Shown: piece by piece, positions 1 to 10,110 of the stretch
How the letters are laid out: the number at the start of each line of letters is the position of its first letter
Numbering within the stretch: the first letter of the stretch is position 1
Origin: Anaspis maculata
Lineage: Eukaryota > Arthropoda > Insecta > Coleoptera > Scraptiidae
Direction of reading: 5' to 3'
Length of the DNA: 64,000 nt
Assembly: GCA_949128115.1 (NCBI GenBank)
Contig: OX421967.1
Span: 6,376,070-6,440,069, forward strand
Position numbers and translations under genes: made by a program
Notes under the pieces: model-generated
What the model was told of the DNA's origin: nothing
The model's database searches: none
What the model saw: only the letters and a program-made list of their open reading frames with translations

Positions 1-1120
1 GCTATGTCTTCAGGGTTATGTTTTACATTTATCTCTTACTTTGGGGGCGGCGTGTGGGAGCGGCAGAGTTTGGCAAAGAAATTCTCCCACAGTTTGAGTT
101 GGAAGTTTCTGAATATTTGAGGTAACATTAAAATGTAAATCAGTGGAAATTATTGAAAGTTGCACTTTTTTCTTTTGGGGGTGGAAGTTGGAGGCGGCGC
201 CATATCAAAAGTAGCCTATTCTTTCCCATTTTTAGTAAGCTATCTATATAGCGAAAGAATTAGATCGTTATGTCTTCGGGTTTAAGTTTTTCATTCATCT
301 TTCACTTTGATGGCAGCGTGTGGGGGCGGCAGCATTCGGCAAAGTAACTGTTGCACAGTTTGAGTTGGGAGTTTATAAATGTAAGGGAAATATGACAATC
401 AGTGAAAATCGTGGAAGTTGCATTTTTTTTGTTTGGAGGCGGCAGCTGGAGGCGGCGGCTAATTAAAAGTGGCCTATCTTTTTTCCAATTTTAGTCAGCT
501 ATCAATATAGTGAAAGAATTAGATCGCTATGTCTTCAGGTTCATGTTTTACATTTATCTCACTTTGGGGGCGGCGGCGGCGTGTGGGAGCGGCAGAGTTT
601 GACAAAGAAATTCTTGCACAGTTTGAGTCAAGAGTTTCTAAATGTTCTAGGTAACATTAAAATGTAACTCAGTGAAAATTATTGAAAGTTGCACTTTTTT
701 TCTTTTGGGGGTGGAAGTTGGAGGCGGCGCCATATCAAAAGTAGCCTATTCTTTTCCATTTTTAGTTAGCTATCCATATAGCGAAAAACTTAGATCGCTA
801 TGTCTTCGGGTTCATGTTTTTCATTTATCTCTTACTTTGGGGGCGGCGTGTGGGAGCGGCAACGTTTGGCTGAGCAAATGTTGCACAATTTAAGTTGGCA
901 GTTCCTAAATGTTAAAGGGAACAGCTAAATCAGTAACATTTGTGAAAGTTGCACTTTTTATCATTTGGGGGCGGAATCTGGGGGCGGCGACTAACCAAAA
1001 GTAGCCTATCCTTTCCCATTTTTAGTCAGCTATTTATATACCGAAAGAATCAGATCGTTATGTCTTCGGGTTTATGTTTTTCATTTTAAAGTGATTGGGG
1101 GCGGTTTTTAGCAGTTTTTT
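1..1120. repeat. GC-motif tandem array, about 265-bp unit
   Basis: The anchor ATGTCTTC recurs at 4, 270, 529, 800 and 1060, giving periods of 266, 259, 271 and 260 bp. Each unit has G-rich boxes such as GGGGGCGGCGTGTGGGAGCGG's core (GGGGGCGGCG) and GGAGGCGGCG in an AT-rich background. Degenerate remnants with GGGGCGG boxes continue to about 1290. No convincing gene lies here; the 73-codon open frame at 672 is repeat sequence. Confidence 0.9.
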
Positions 1121-1390
1121 CATGTCGGCGGCGCATATTGAAGACGGAATGTTTCTTGGCTTACGTTTATGAGTAGAAACTATGTATTATTCAAAAAATG
1201 AGAACACTAGAGCATCAGGTCTGGTAGAAAGTGCAGTATTATGTTATTTCAAGTTTATCGGGGGCGGTTTTCTCTATGTTGGCGGCGCAATATGGACATC
1301 CAATATAGCCTAGCCCTCCTTTGGAAGTGGCAGCTATGTAACAGCAAAAAAATTAGAAAGCTAGGTCGTCTAGTTTGGGAGGAGTTCGAG

Positions 1391-1414
1391 GAACGGACGG
1401 ACGGACGGACGGAC
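1391..1414. repeat. (GGAC)n microsatellite
   Basis: Five consecutive ACGG/GGAC tetramers lie at the edge of the degenerate GC-motif repeat. Confidence 0.85.
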
Positions 1415-1458
1415 AAAGCGGTTGCAATAGCGATTTTCATCAAGATGGAAAATGCGCT

Positions 1459-1511
1459 AAAAAAGGTATCTTATAGTGCGATTCTGGTAAAAAATAACGT
1501 TCTATAAACGC
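1459..1511. repeat. Direct repeat, left copy
   Basis: About 50 bp here, containing CTTATAGTGCGATTC and ending GTTCTATAAACGC, recurs with four or so differences at 2930-2983. The two copies bracket the 162-bp satellite and the spacer after it. Confidence 0.85.
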
Positions 1512-2490
1512 CAACCAACGTTTTATTGGATTTATCGCATTTTGACGTGGATTTTGAGTTTTTTCAGCCTTGTTGATGACAAGAAATGCTTGGTGTAGGT
1601 CTCTCACTCCCTAATCAGTAATTCAAATAAATATTTGTCCATTCAGAAATTCTTCAACAAATGTCCTTTGTTTCAACCACCATTTTATTGGATTTGTCGC
1701 ATTTTGACGTAGATTTTGAGTTTATCTAGCCTTGCTGATGACTAGAAATGCTTGGTATAGGTCTCTTACTCCCTAAGAAGTGATTCAAATAAAAATTTGT
1801 CTATTCAGAAATTCTTCAAGAAATGTCCTTTGTTTCAACAAACGTTTTATTGGATTTGTCGCATTTTGACGTAGATTTTGAGTTTATCTAGCCTTGCTGG
1901 TGACTAGAAATGCTTGATATAGGTCTCTCACTCCCTAAGAAGTGATTCAAATAAAAATTTGTCTATTCAGAGATTCTTCAAGAAATGTCCTTTGTTTCAA
2001 CGAACGTTTTATTGGATTTGTCGCATTTTGACGTAGATTTTGAGTTTATCTAGCTTTGCTGATGACTAGAAATGCTTGGTATAGGTCTCTTAGTCCTTAA
2101 TAAGTAATTCAAATAGAAATTGGTCTATTCAGAAATTCTTCAAGAAATGTCCTTTATTTCAACCACCATTTTATTGGATTTGTCGCATTTTGACGTAGAT
2201 TTTGAGTTTATCTAGCCTCGCTGATGACTAGAAATGCTTGGTATAGGCCTCTCACCCCCTAATAAGTGATTCAAATAAAAATTTGTCTATTCAGAAATTC
2301 TTCAAGAAATATCCGTTATCCGTTGTTTCAACCTACGTTTTATTGGATTTTTCGCATTTTGACGTAGATTTTGAGTTTCTTCAGCTTTGCTGATGACTAG
2401 AAACTCTTGGTATAGTTCCCCACTCTTTCATAAGCAATTCAAACCAAAATGTGCATATTCATTCAAAAAAATTTCCCCCTTGTTTCTGAA
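1512..2490. repeat. 162-bp satellite array, six units
   Basis: TTTTATTGGA starts at 1521, 1683, 1845, 2007, 2169 and 2338. Four successive periods are exactly 162 bp. The fifth is 169 because of a small local duplication (ATCCGTT twice, near 2311). The units share a segment reading GCATTTTGACGT and another reading GATGACTAGAAATGCTTG. The last unit is the most diverged. Confidence 0.95.
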
Positions 2491-2929
2491 TTCAAATTTT
2501 AAGGATTTGGAAGACGTAGAAATTCAGTTGAGAAAACATATTCGAGGTATTTGGGCCATTTCTAGGCCACCTGAAACTCAAATTGACGATTTTTATCTTT
2601 TTTACAGCTCCCGAGAATGTATACTACAATTAATGGCCGTCCAAAAAAGCTTCATCATGAACCCGGCTGCTACTAAAGGCTGCTTTAGTCTTGTAAACCA
2701 AAAGTGAAAATTTATTTAGCTGTCATTTTTCAGTAGTGTGAGTATAGGCAATATGTATGTCACTACTTAGCTACATGCGATGTAAATAAGCCGTCAACTT
2801 TGCTCATCAGTTTTCCTTAAAGTTCAAGGTCAACCTCCTTTTTTCAGAAATTCCTGTTTCAAAAATCTTCGAATACATATGTTTTTCCCTACAAGATCTT
2901 GGAGTTTTTCTTGAAACCATTGAAAATCT
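2491..2929. other. Spacer without recognisable gene
   Basis: AT-rich sequence between the satellite and the right direct repeat. A 106-codon frame running in from the satellite has no recognisable domain. I see no RNA gene or element here. Confidence 0.5.
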
Positions 2930-2983
2930 AAAAAAAGCCACCTTATAGTGCGATTCCGGTAAAAAATAATGTTCTATAAACGC
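2930..2983. repeat. Direct repeat, right copy
   Basis: This is the second copy of the 1459-1511 sequence. It ends two bases before the TG that opens the LTR at 2986. Confidence 0.85.
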
Positions 2984-2985
2984 TC

Positions 2986-3588
2986 TGTTATGTGGAAATT
3001 CCAGTCGGCCATTGGCTGTTGCCTACGTAATGACAGCGTAACAGAGCCTTTATGGAATGTAATTTTTTAGAGAATCGCATCATATATTACATTTTATTGA
3101 CATTCTGCGAGACCTGCATTATTCAGATTTACTTCAGAACTAATCAAGTATTACGTCATAAGGGTTTTGAGGTATGTTTATGCCTCTTGCGGGCTCATCA
3201 GTACGGAGGCGTCCAGGTCAGGTGGCCTGATGAAGCAACAGGCCGATATCTTCTCAAGTACATAATATTGAGAGACTTATATTATAATGTGAGTTTTCAG
3301 TGCTGTAGTGATGGCATCGCGGAATGCTTTGGATAAATGTCGCCGTATTAGAAATTCGCATTTCATTAGTCTTCCAATATAGTGCTCTCAGAGATCTGCC
3401 TTGCTACATCGGGCGGATCGGGCCGCCTGACCTGGATGCCGCAATTGCCGCTGCACTGATGAGTCCACAACAGGGCCAAAACACGTGTCAGTGGAGTTCT
3501 AGTCTGATAGTGTAATGCTGTAGCAGTCTGAGAGCTCTTCTCATTTTTGAATAAACTTGTCTGAACTGAACGTAGTGACTAGTTAACA
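2986..3588 (+). mobile_element. LTR of a retrotransposon (603 bp)
   Basis: The segment opens with TGTTA and closes with TAACA, the inverted TG...CA ends typical of LTRs. An AATAAA at 3550-3555 lies near the 3' end, where an LTR polyadenylation signal would be. A primer-binding-site-like sequence follows at 3592. Inside are two arms in inverted orientation that share a CCTGACCTGGAYGCC-like block and a CTGATGAG (minus strand near 3194-3201, plus strand 3456-3463). No gag-pol frame follows, so this is a 5' fragment or a small non-autonomous element. It could also be a solo LTR with a little internal sequence left. Confidence 0.7.
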
Positions 3589-3591
3589 TGG

Positions 3592-3607
3592 TGGTGACTC
3601 GAACGTG
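3592..3607 (+). other. Primer-binding-site-like sequence
   Basis: TGGTGACTCGAACGTG follows the LTR end after three bases. It resembles the TGGTGAC...ACGTG primer-binding sites of arthropod LTR elements that use a cellular tRNA primer. The match is imperfect. Internal sequence is recognisable for only a few tens of bases after it. Confidence 0.5.
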
Positions 3608-4443
3608 TATCGAGAAACCCCCAAATATTTGGTCGAAGAAGACCAAGTAGGTTTAACTCAAATGACATTTGAATGACATGTCGCAGCTGCTGTCAAGACA
3701 TTCAAATATCAGTTGACATTTTGATTCTAACACTAAAACTGTCGAGGTCGATCGAGTTAACTGGACCCTACAGAAATCCAGAGGCAACTGGGCCATGGGC
3801 AGTTTACCGGCAAATAGTTTGGATATTTCAACTTTTCTCTCGATTGACAGTGTTGACTGATGGTGATAAGCCGATTTCTGAAGTTGGTACTGATTGGGTT
3901 GGTACACTACACATGGCCAAATTTTCCATGCTATTCCAACTGTCACCTGTGTAATTCAAATTAATACCTCTCACCTGGTTAACTTGAGCAAACAACACTT
4001 CGATACCACATAATACAACAACATTTTTGAATTTAACGCCAAGAGTTTTCAACGACAAGTGACATTCAGATATTTGGATCAGTCAATTCTTCAAGTTGGC
4101 AGTGGTTAGATTGCTATACATGGTCACATTTCCTTTGTTTTCCCAACTGTTGACTGTTACCTTGATAATTTAAATTGGCACCTGTCATCTGTCAAATTCA
4201 AGTGAAAATCTTTTTTCACATACATTTGAATTCAGCGCCGAAACTTCAGATTGACAGGTGACATTTAGATTTTCAATTCAGCGCCAAGACATCTGAATGA
4301 CAAGTGACAAGAAGCCGATATGACAACTGGATTTTTGCATGACAGGTGACATTAGATGTTTGAATTTAGAGATAAAGTTTTTGTATTATAAGTGAAGATT
4401 CTTTGTTTAAACTTTTGTGCAACTTTCAGTTGGCACTGGTTAG

Positions 4444-5919
4444 CAGGGGCGGACTGAGGTTCTAAAAGTTAGGCCGCTGGTGTGATTTGGGGGCCCCCCT
4501 GTGTCCCTGTAACGTGGGGGGGGCACAGGCTAAAACTTTTTTTTATTTTAGATTGAAATTATTATTGGTAAAAGTATTTGTAACTACCTGGTAAAACTAG
4601 GGTTGCCAGATATTTTTGAATGATATATATGAGACACTTGAGAAATATATATGAGATTGGCAAGAAATATATGAGGTCGATTTTTTTTAATAACACAATC
4701 ACAAGAAACATTTCGAAAAAACAGACACATCAAAAATAGCATTTTAAAAATCTGATAAAACCTTAAGATAGGTACATACATAGTTGCTATTGCCTACTAC
4801 AAGTTGAGAAAAAATAATTACTTTGTCAGGGCAGTTGATTCCGACCCTTAAATGTAATTTTCAGAGATTATTAAACACAAAACTTGACACAAAACTCAGT
4901 AGGTATTCAAAAATATTTTGCAGCTGCAGCTGCCAACTTCAATAGCTCATTGTCCATAGGGGACCTTCAAATAAAATTATTTACAAACCAAATTAAAATC
5001 GAAGGAGAGATTATATTCAGATTTTAATAATCTTATTGCTGATGCCTATCGCGGACATCCGTCAATAGTTTCCCTGGATGGAAATAATTCTTCCAACAAG
5101 AAAGAATTCAACATTCCCGTTAAGGAATGCTACAAATCACAGCGCCAAAATAATAATAAAAATTAACAAAATTATGTCTGAAACTAGTGAAACTGCCGAT
5201 AGCTTCAAATATATGAGATTTGCTCATATATCTGATGTTGTGGTATGAGGTATGAGATCTTGTTGAAATATATGAGTCTCATACCAAATATATGAGATCT
5301 GGCAACCCTAGGTAAAACCTACCTACCTACCTGGTGGCCTGATATAAAAAAACATTCAAACATCTTCTAGGAACTCAGCAGCTTAAAAGCGCAACTACCT
5401 ACTGTAACCATATCCATTGTCACAAACCGTATGAATTCTTACTGTTGAACTACCCGTCAGTTCCACAAAAAAGATAATCGGCGATCACGGCTGATTGCAG
5501 ATTAACTGAACTTTTTTCTGCTGAACGCTAAGCGATTAACCACAAAAAATGCCTGAAATCTGTACTAGACCCATCTACCCATCATCTTTTCATTATTGAA
5601 GGATAAACCAGCATTTCCATTGATCAGTCAGCTACAAACTGACAAACAAAATCGCGAATTAACTAATCTCGTATTATCTTTTTTGTGGAACCCACGGTAC
5701 ATCTATCTATTGCGCTATAATATCACTGCCCTTAATTAAAGAAAAAATAACAGGAAGGGGGCCTCGGGGTCCATTTTGTTTTCGTGTAATTTTTTTGTAT
5801 TTTTTTCACCCAATTATTTTTGGTCTGCGGGGGCCCCTGATCGACCGAAGTTTTGGGGGCCCTTCACCAAAAATCTAGGCCGGGATTGCGGCCTAGCGGC
5901 CTTGGTAAGTCCGCCCCTG
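4444..5919. mobile_element. Non-autonomous hAT-like element (1476 bp)
   Basis: The left end CAGGGGCGGACT and the right end AGTCCGCCCCTG are 12-bp inverted repeats. More distant similarity continues inward (AGGCCGCTGG against AGGCCGCTAGG). Both flanks carry the 8-bp duplication CTGGTTAG (4436-4443 and 5920-5927). Terminal CAGGG-type repeats with 8-bp target duplications are the hAT signature. No transposase frame is present. Much of the middle is a second element (4598-5310). Confidence 0.9.
4598..5310. mobile_element. Second hAT-like element nested in the first (713 bp)
   Basis: The ends are TAGGGTTGCCAGAT and its inverted copy, 14 bp. Both flanks carry the 8-bp duplication GGTAAAAC (4590-4597 and 5311-5318). 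The interior is AT-rich with repeated ATATATGAGA. There is no transposase. Its position inside the 4444-5919 element shows it arrived later. Confidence 0.9.
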
Positions 5920-6298
5920 CTGGTTAGGTCGGTACACATGGTCAAATTTCCTGGGCTATTATTTCACCTGTCACCTTTCTTATTTAAATTAGCAGCCGTT
6001 AGCTGTCCAACTCAAGTGAACAACACCTACATTTTTTGAATTCAGCGTTAAAACATTGCAACATCAGGCGACATTCAGACTTTCGAACTTGGCACCAAGG
6101 CTCTTGAGCCGCAGGTGACATTCAGATATTTGAATTTAGCGCCAAAACTTTTGAGTAATGACTTTTTCATGACAATTTTTTTCATTTTTACTGAGTAGCT
6201 TGATACATCGTCAAATTTTCCACGCTTTTCTGTCATCTGTCCAATTCAAATTAGATTCACCTGCCATCTGTCAAGTCGCAGTAAACAACATCTGATGG

Positions 6299-6450
6299 TG
6301 GCCTTACATTGAGCATCAAATGCTGCAGCTTTTTTAGCTGCAGAGTTCTGATTGGAGCTGACGCCTGTCACTGCTGTCAATGACCAACAGTGACCAATGA
6401 GAGCTCAGCAGCTGCAGAAGCTGCAGCATTTGATGCTCAATGTAAGGCCA
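6299..6450. mobile_element. 152-bp palindromic MITE with perfect 32-bp terminal repeats
   Basis: The left arm 6299-6330 (TGGCCTTACATTGAGC...) is matched base for base by the inverted arm 6419-6450. Between them are 88 bp containing further AGCTGCAG motifs. I could not find a target-site duplication. As RNA it would form a long hairpin. Confidence 0.85.
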
Positions 6451-6839
6451 ACATAATTCCATAATGGTATCTGTCAAATTCAAATTTGACGCGCCATTCG
6501 AACTGTCATGACGGTCATCATCTGTCACCTTTCAAATTTAAAGCTGTCATGGCGGCTATACGGTGGCTCTACCTAGCACTTTTGAATGATTTCTTTGTGT
6601 CATTTGAAGTTGGTACTGGTGAGGTTGGTGAACAGGTTCAAATTCATCGCGCGCTTCCAGCGGTCACCTGTCAAATTTACTGCGCCATTTCAACTGTCAC
6701 AGCGGTCAGTATCTGTCACTTACGTCACCTGTCACTTGTCTTATTACAATTGGCGCCTGTCATATTCACAAACTAACGTTTTTATATTTTTTGAACCAAT
6801 CGATATTTTCACAAAAATCAATTTGAGTTTCCAAACTTA

Positions 6840-7640
6840 CTCCGCAAGAGCTTTCTTCGGACGTTCCACACAGTATTTTTCAATTTAATTTTTCTCAGTT
6901 TGGCCTCATGTGGCCACTTTTTGCAAATTTTAAAACCACTGCTTGTGGCACCTCGTAGAGCAGCTTTTTTCGAGGAGAATTCAAATATTGGTACCAAATT
7001 GATGAAAGTCAAAACTCCATTTCTGGCTGGTGAAAGCTACGTTTTTGTATTTTTCTCGAGCAAATTGGCAGCTTTACGAGAAATAATTTTCATATCGAAA
7101 AGTGCTTTGCAAGAGCTTTTCTGAGAGGTGCTACATGGTATACTTCAATCAATTGTTGATAATTTTGGCCTGAATAGCCACTTTTCGAAAATTTCAAAAC
7201 CACTGCTTGTGGCACTTTGTAGAGCGGTTTTTTTTTTGAAGAGAACTCAAATTATAAAAACAAAACACTACTCAAATAGTTTTACCAACTCAATGATAGT
7301 CAAAACTTCATTTCTGGCTGGTAAAAACTACGTTTTTGGATTTATCTCAAGCAAATCGGCAGATTTACGAGAAATAATTTTCATTTCAAAGAGTGCTTTG
7401 CAAGAACTTTTCTGAGAGGTGCTACATGGTATACTTGAATCAATTGTTGATAATTTTGGCCTGAATAGCCACTTTTTGAAAATTCCAAAACCATAGCTTG
7501 TGACACCTTGTAGATCAGCTTTTTTTGTATAGAATTCAAATTTTTATACCGATTTTGAAAGATGTTTCGTATAACGCCGTTTTGACTAGGTCTCAATTTT
7601 TGTTGCGACATAACTCGAGCAACTTCCAAGAGATCGCTTT
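6840..7640. repeat. Array I of the GAGAGGTG repeat family (about 290-bp units)
   Basis: Units are anchored by CTGAGAGGTGCTACATGGTATACTTC-like cores at 7123 and 7413, with a degenerate one near 6850. Each is followed by TTGGCCTGAATAGCCACTTTT, then by GCTTGTGGCACCTYGTAGA. The last unit runs into a different module, with TCGCTTTGCAAATTGATACG near 7626, that belongs to the family filling the FAR intron. Confidence 0.85.
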
Positions 7641-7995
7641 GCAAATTGATACGTTTGCTCTGTAAACCGAGCTTAACAAGATAATACTTTGGAAATTGTC
7701 CTGCGATTAAGTTTACACGATTAAGTTCAACCTATTTAAACTATTCATCCTTGAATAGTTGAAACCGCCATAGCTCGAGCTGTAGCCGAAATTGTGGAAT
7801 GGAAATCGAAAGCTGTTCTCACAAAGTATTTGAGCACGAGAGGAGTTCGTCAGAATTGGAAAAAAATGTGTCTTATCTCTCACGTCGTAAATTAGGTATC
7901 TACCGTTTCGAATATACGTTGAGTTTGAACGTCACGTACCAACTATTCACTTGGGTAACCTAAACAAGAGCGGCACGTGAAAAAATCAGAGGAAA
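7641..7995 (+). promoter_or_regulatory. Copy of the array end plus promoter-like segment
   Basis: This segment parallels 12100-12424 in order: a CCGCCATAGCTCGAGC-like module, then TTTCGAAT, GTCACGTAC, and AAGAGCGGCACG just upstream of the coding region. In the 12.4-kb copy the segment carries TATAAAA; here the corresponding bases read GAGTTTGAA, so the TATA box is lost. A role as promoter for the 8057 gene is inference. Confidence 0.5.
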
Positions 7996-8056
7996 TATAG
8001 TGGCAGTAGAATTGTTTATTCCGAGTCATAGTAAAATCGAACGTCTAGAAGCAAGC

Positions 8057-8566
8057 ATGTCGAAACTTTCTATAATTTTACTCAGCCTGTTGCTTTTTGT
8101 GCGAATTTTAAAAAGTACTGACGCTGCTCCTTATGCTGCTCCCACAAGTAGTAGCAGCGTTGGTACTGTTAGCACCACTGGTACTGGTACTGGTACTACA
8201 ACTGAAGCCACTAAAAGGGCTAGAATTATAAAAAAAAAGAGCAGCCGAAGGTTTGTTTTTTTTTTTCAATTAAAGAAAAAATTCAGAAGTTTTCCAAAAA
8301 AATCTTTCAATTTTCAAAAAAGTACAACATTTTTCAACTTTCTTCCGACAAATTATCTACGGTACTTGAAGTCGAATCATCAGGCAATTTTTTATTCGTA
8401 CCGTATTTTACTTGGTTCTGGTGTCGAAATGTTTTTCTCCATTTCAGAACTGGATGATGGAGAAGAAGGTAAAGAAGGAGGGGACGGGGAAGAAGAAGGT
8501 CAAGAAGAAAGTGAAGAATCTTCTGAAGGATTTGACGGAGAAGAGGCATCAGAAGAAAGTTATTAG
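8057..8566 (+). CDS. Secreted acidic protein candidate, copy 1 (possible frameshift)
   Basis: The two-exon model has exon 1 at 8057-8250 and exon 2 at 8448-8566. The start at 8057 gives MSKLSIILLSLLLFVRILKS, a typical signal peptide (residues 1-25), then a Ser/Thr/Gly-rich stretch. The donor GAAG|GTTTGT and acceptor TTTCAG match those of the paralogue at 13200. Exon 2 encodes a Glu/Gly/Asp-rich acidic tail ending at 8566. The phases do not join: exon 1 leaves two bases, while the acidic frame needs one. The nine-A run at 8230-8238 is the obvious place; eight As would restore the paralogue's phase. It is therefore a sequencing error or a broken copy. The leader AATCGAAC...AGAAGCAA before the ATG and about 90 bp after the stop are also shared with the paralogue. 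I recognise no family and assign no function. Confidence 0.6.
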   Translation: MSKLSIILLSLLLFVRILKSTDAAPYAAPTSSSSVGTVSTTGTGTGTTTEATKRARIIKKKSSRRFVFFFQLKKKFRSFPKKSFNFQKSTTFFNFLPTNYLRYLKSNHQAIFYSYRILLGSGVEMFFSISELDDGEEGKEGGDGEEEGQEESEESSEGFDGEEASEESY

Positions 8567-8908
8567 TAGTTGCCGCTTCTCGAACGCTGCGATCCCATTG
8601 GTTTAAATCTATGTAGGCATTCAATTTGCGCCTCTCCTCCGGCCGCCATCTTGTACGAGGAAAGCATGAGAGATTTGGCAATCTGTACCGGCCTAACCAA
8701 AATTGGCATCATCGAATAATCGCAGGACATTAAATTATCTTGTTCTAATAGTTGTGTTGAAAGTTTTAATGTACCTGTCTTTCAAAAAGATTTGGCGCTG
8801 AATTAATCAAATATTTTTGTTGTGTGTGCGAGCCTATAGGCACACTAACCACTCGACATACGTTCATGTACGCACTTTTCCCAATTCTGGGAATTCTGTA
8901 ATAGTACT

Positions 8909-9303
8909 CAGTGATGTGAGTCGGGTATTTACCGGGTAGGTAGGTAAATATAAATCGAGTATTTACCCGGTATTTTCCCGAGCGATATTTACCCACCCTA
9001 CCCAGTTTGACAAAAAAGTTGACACTGTTGACAGTTCGGTTGACAGTGTTGACGGTTAAAGGTTGAATGATTTCTTTTTCCAAGTTCCAAGGCTTTATAA
9101 ACATAACCTCCAAAGCACTTATTATTATTTTGCTGCTGTGAGCAAAAATCATTATTGTTTGTTATTGTTTCTCCAATTGTACGTCACAATTAATGAAAAT
9201 AGATACCCTATTAGAGACCCGATTTTGGGTAAAGACCGGGTATTTACCCTGGGTATTTACCCTATAAATATAAAAACCCGGGTATTTTACTTTTACATCA
9301 CTG
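8909..9303. mobile_element. hAT-like MITE (395 bp)
   Basis: The ends CAGTGATGT and ACATCACTG are inverted. Both flanks carry the 8-bp duplication ATAGTACT (8901-8908 and 9304-9311). The inner arms are imperfectly palindromic around GGGTATTTACC motifs. It encodes no protein. Confidence 0.93.
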
Positions 9304-9311
9304 ATAGTACT

Positions 9312-10110
9312 GGAAGGGGATAGAGATTGATGGAATTGGGACTATTCTGTATGGATATTGTTACACCCAGAGGTGAAAATTAAAAGTTATAGTTTATTAT
9401 GTGAATACGCTCAATTAGTAGCTTTGTTTGGTATTCTGCACTAGTGAGGATAGAGTAAACGGAGTAACCGTTTGTTATGGACTGAGTGTAGTTCGTGCAG
9501 GCTGTTTGGTATGCTAGTGTAGTGTACTCCGTGCAGCACAACCTACACTTCGTCTGGAGAAGGTGTAATATGAGTGTAAAGACTGTAAAGTGGTGGGGCG
9601 GGAAAACGTGTATGATTGAAGATTGTCAAAACTCAAATTTGTTGCGGATGTCAAGATGAATTCAAGCGATAACTTAGTGTAGAGGCTTGTGGCGGTTTGG
9701 CATCAGCACATTGGGCAGCAGCAAGGGTAGCACGTAGAAGATGGCCGGTGTAGAGGAAGCACCACGTCATGCCGAGAGGGGAAATTGGCCCGCAGGGCGC
9801 AGAGGTTTGTCACCAACACACCAGCGGGTTGAACAGGAGGATGGCCTGGAGAGTGTGGAAGTTTCTCGGGAGGTTTGGACCAGCTCGTTCGTCTTCTAGC
9901 TATGTTCCTTGCGGAGAGCCCCATCGAGGCATCGAGGAGAGCCTGCATAAGTCTCCTGCCTGGTCGTCGTTTGTGACCCTTTTTTTATAGGCAAGACTGG
10001 GCAAGACGGAATAGGTTCGAGAGTCTTTCACCGCCACTGGCGTCACTTGGTCTACGCTGGTAGACGCGGCACTAGCTGTATGCGGCAGGACCGCTTTACA
10101 GTTTTATTTT
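9312..10110. other. Unassigned insert, GC-richer than its surroundings
   Basis: The array II family starts just after this segment. The segment is GC-richer than neighbouring DNA between about 9560 and 10080. A TGTTACACCC at 9359 could be an LTR-type start, but I could not find the partner end. The frames here (73-81 codons) match nothing I know. It may be a retroelement fragment. Confidence 0.3.

Larger units (their letters stand above)
3640..6780. repeat. Diverged tandem family, interrupted by a transposon
   Basis: The sequence has imperfect units of about 210-330 bp. They contain GTTGGYACTGGTTAGG-like segments (about 3881, 4095, 4427, 6609), CTGTCACCTGTCAAATTCAAA-like segments, and GACAGGTGACATTCAGA-like segments. 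The array is cut at 4444 by the inserted element and resumes at 5920. Several open frames across it are shadows of the repeat; none resembles a known protein. Confidence 0.7.

Noticed and set aside
3456..3500. Active hammerhead ribozyme
   Set aside because: The base after stem II is C rather than the required G, and stem I barely pairs; kept only as a possible decayed relative.
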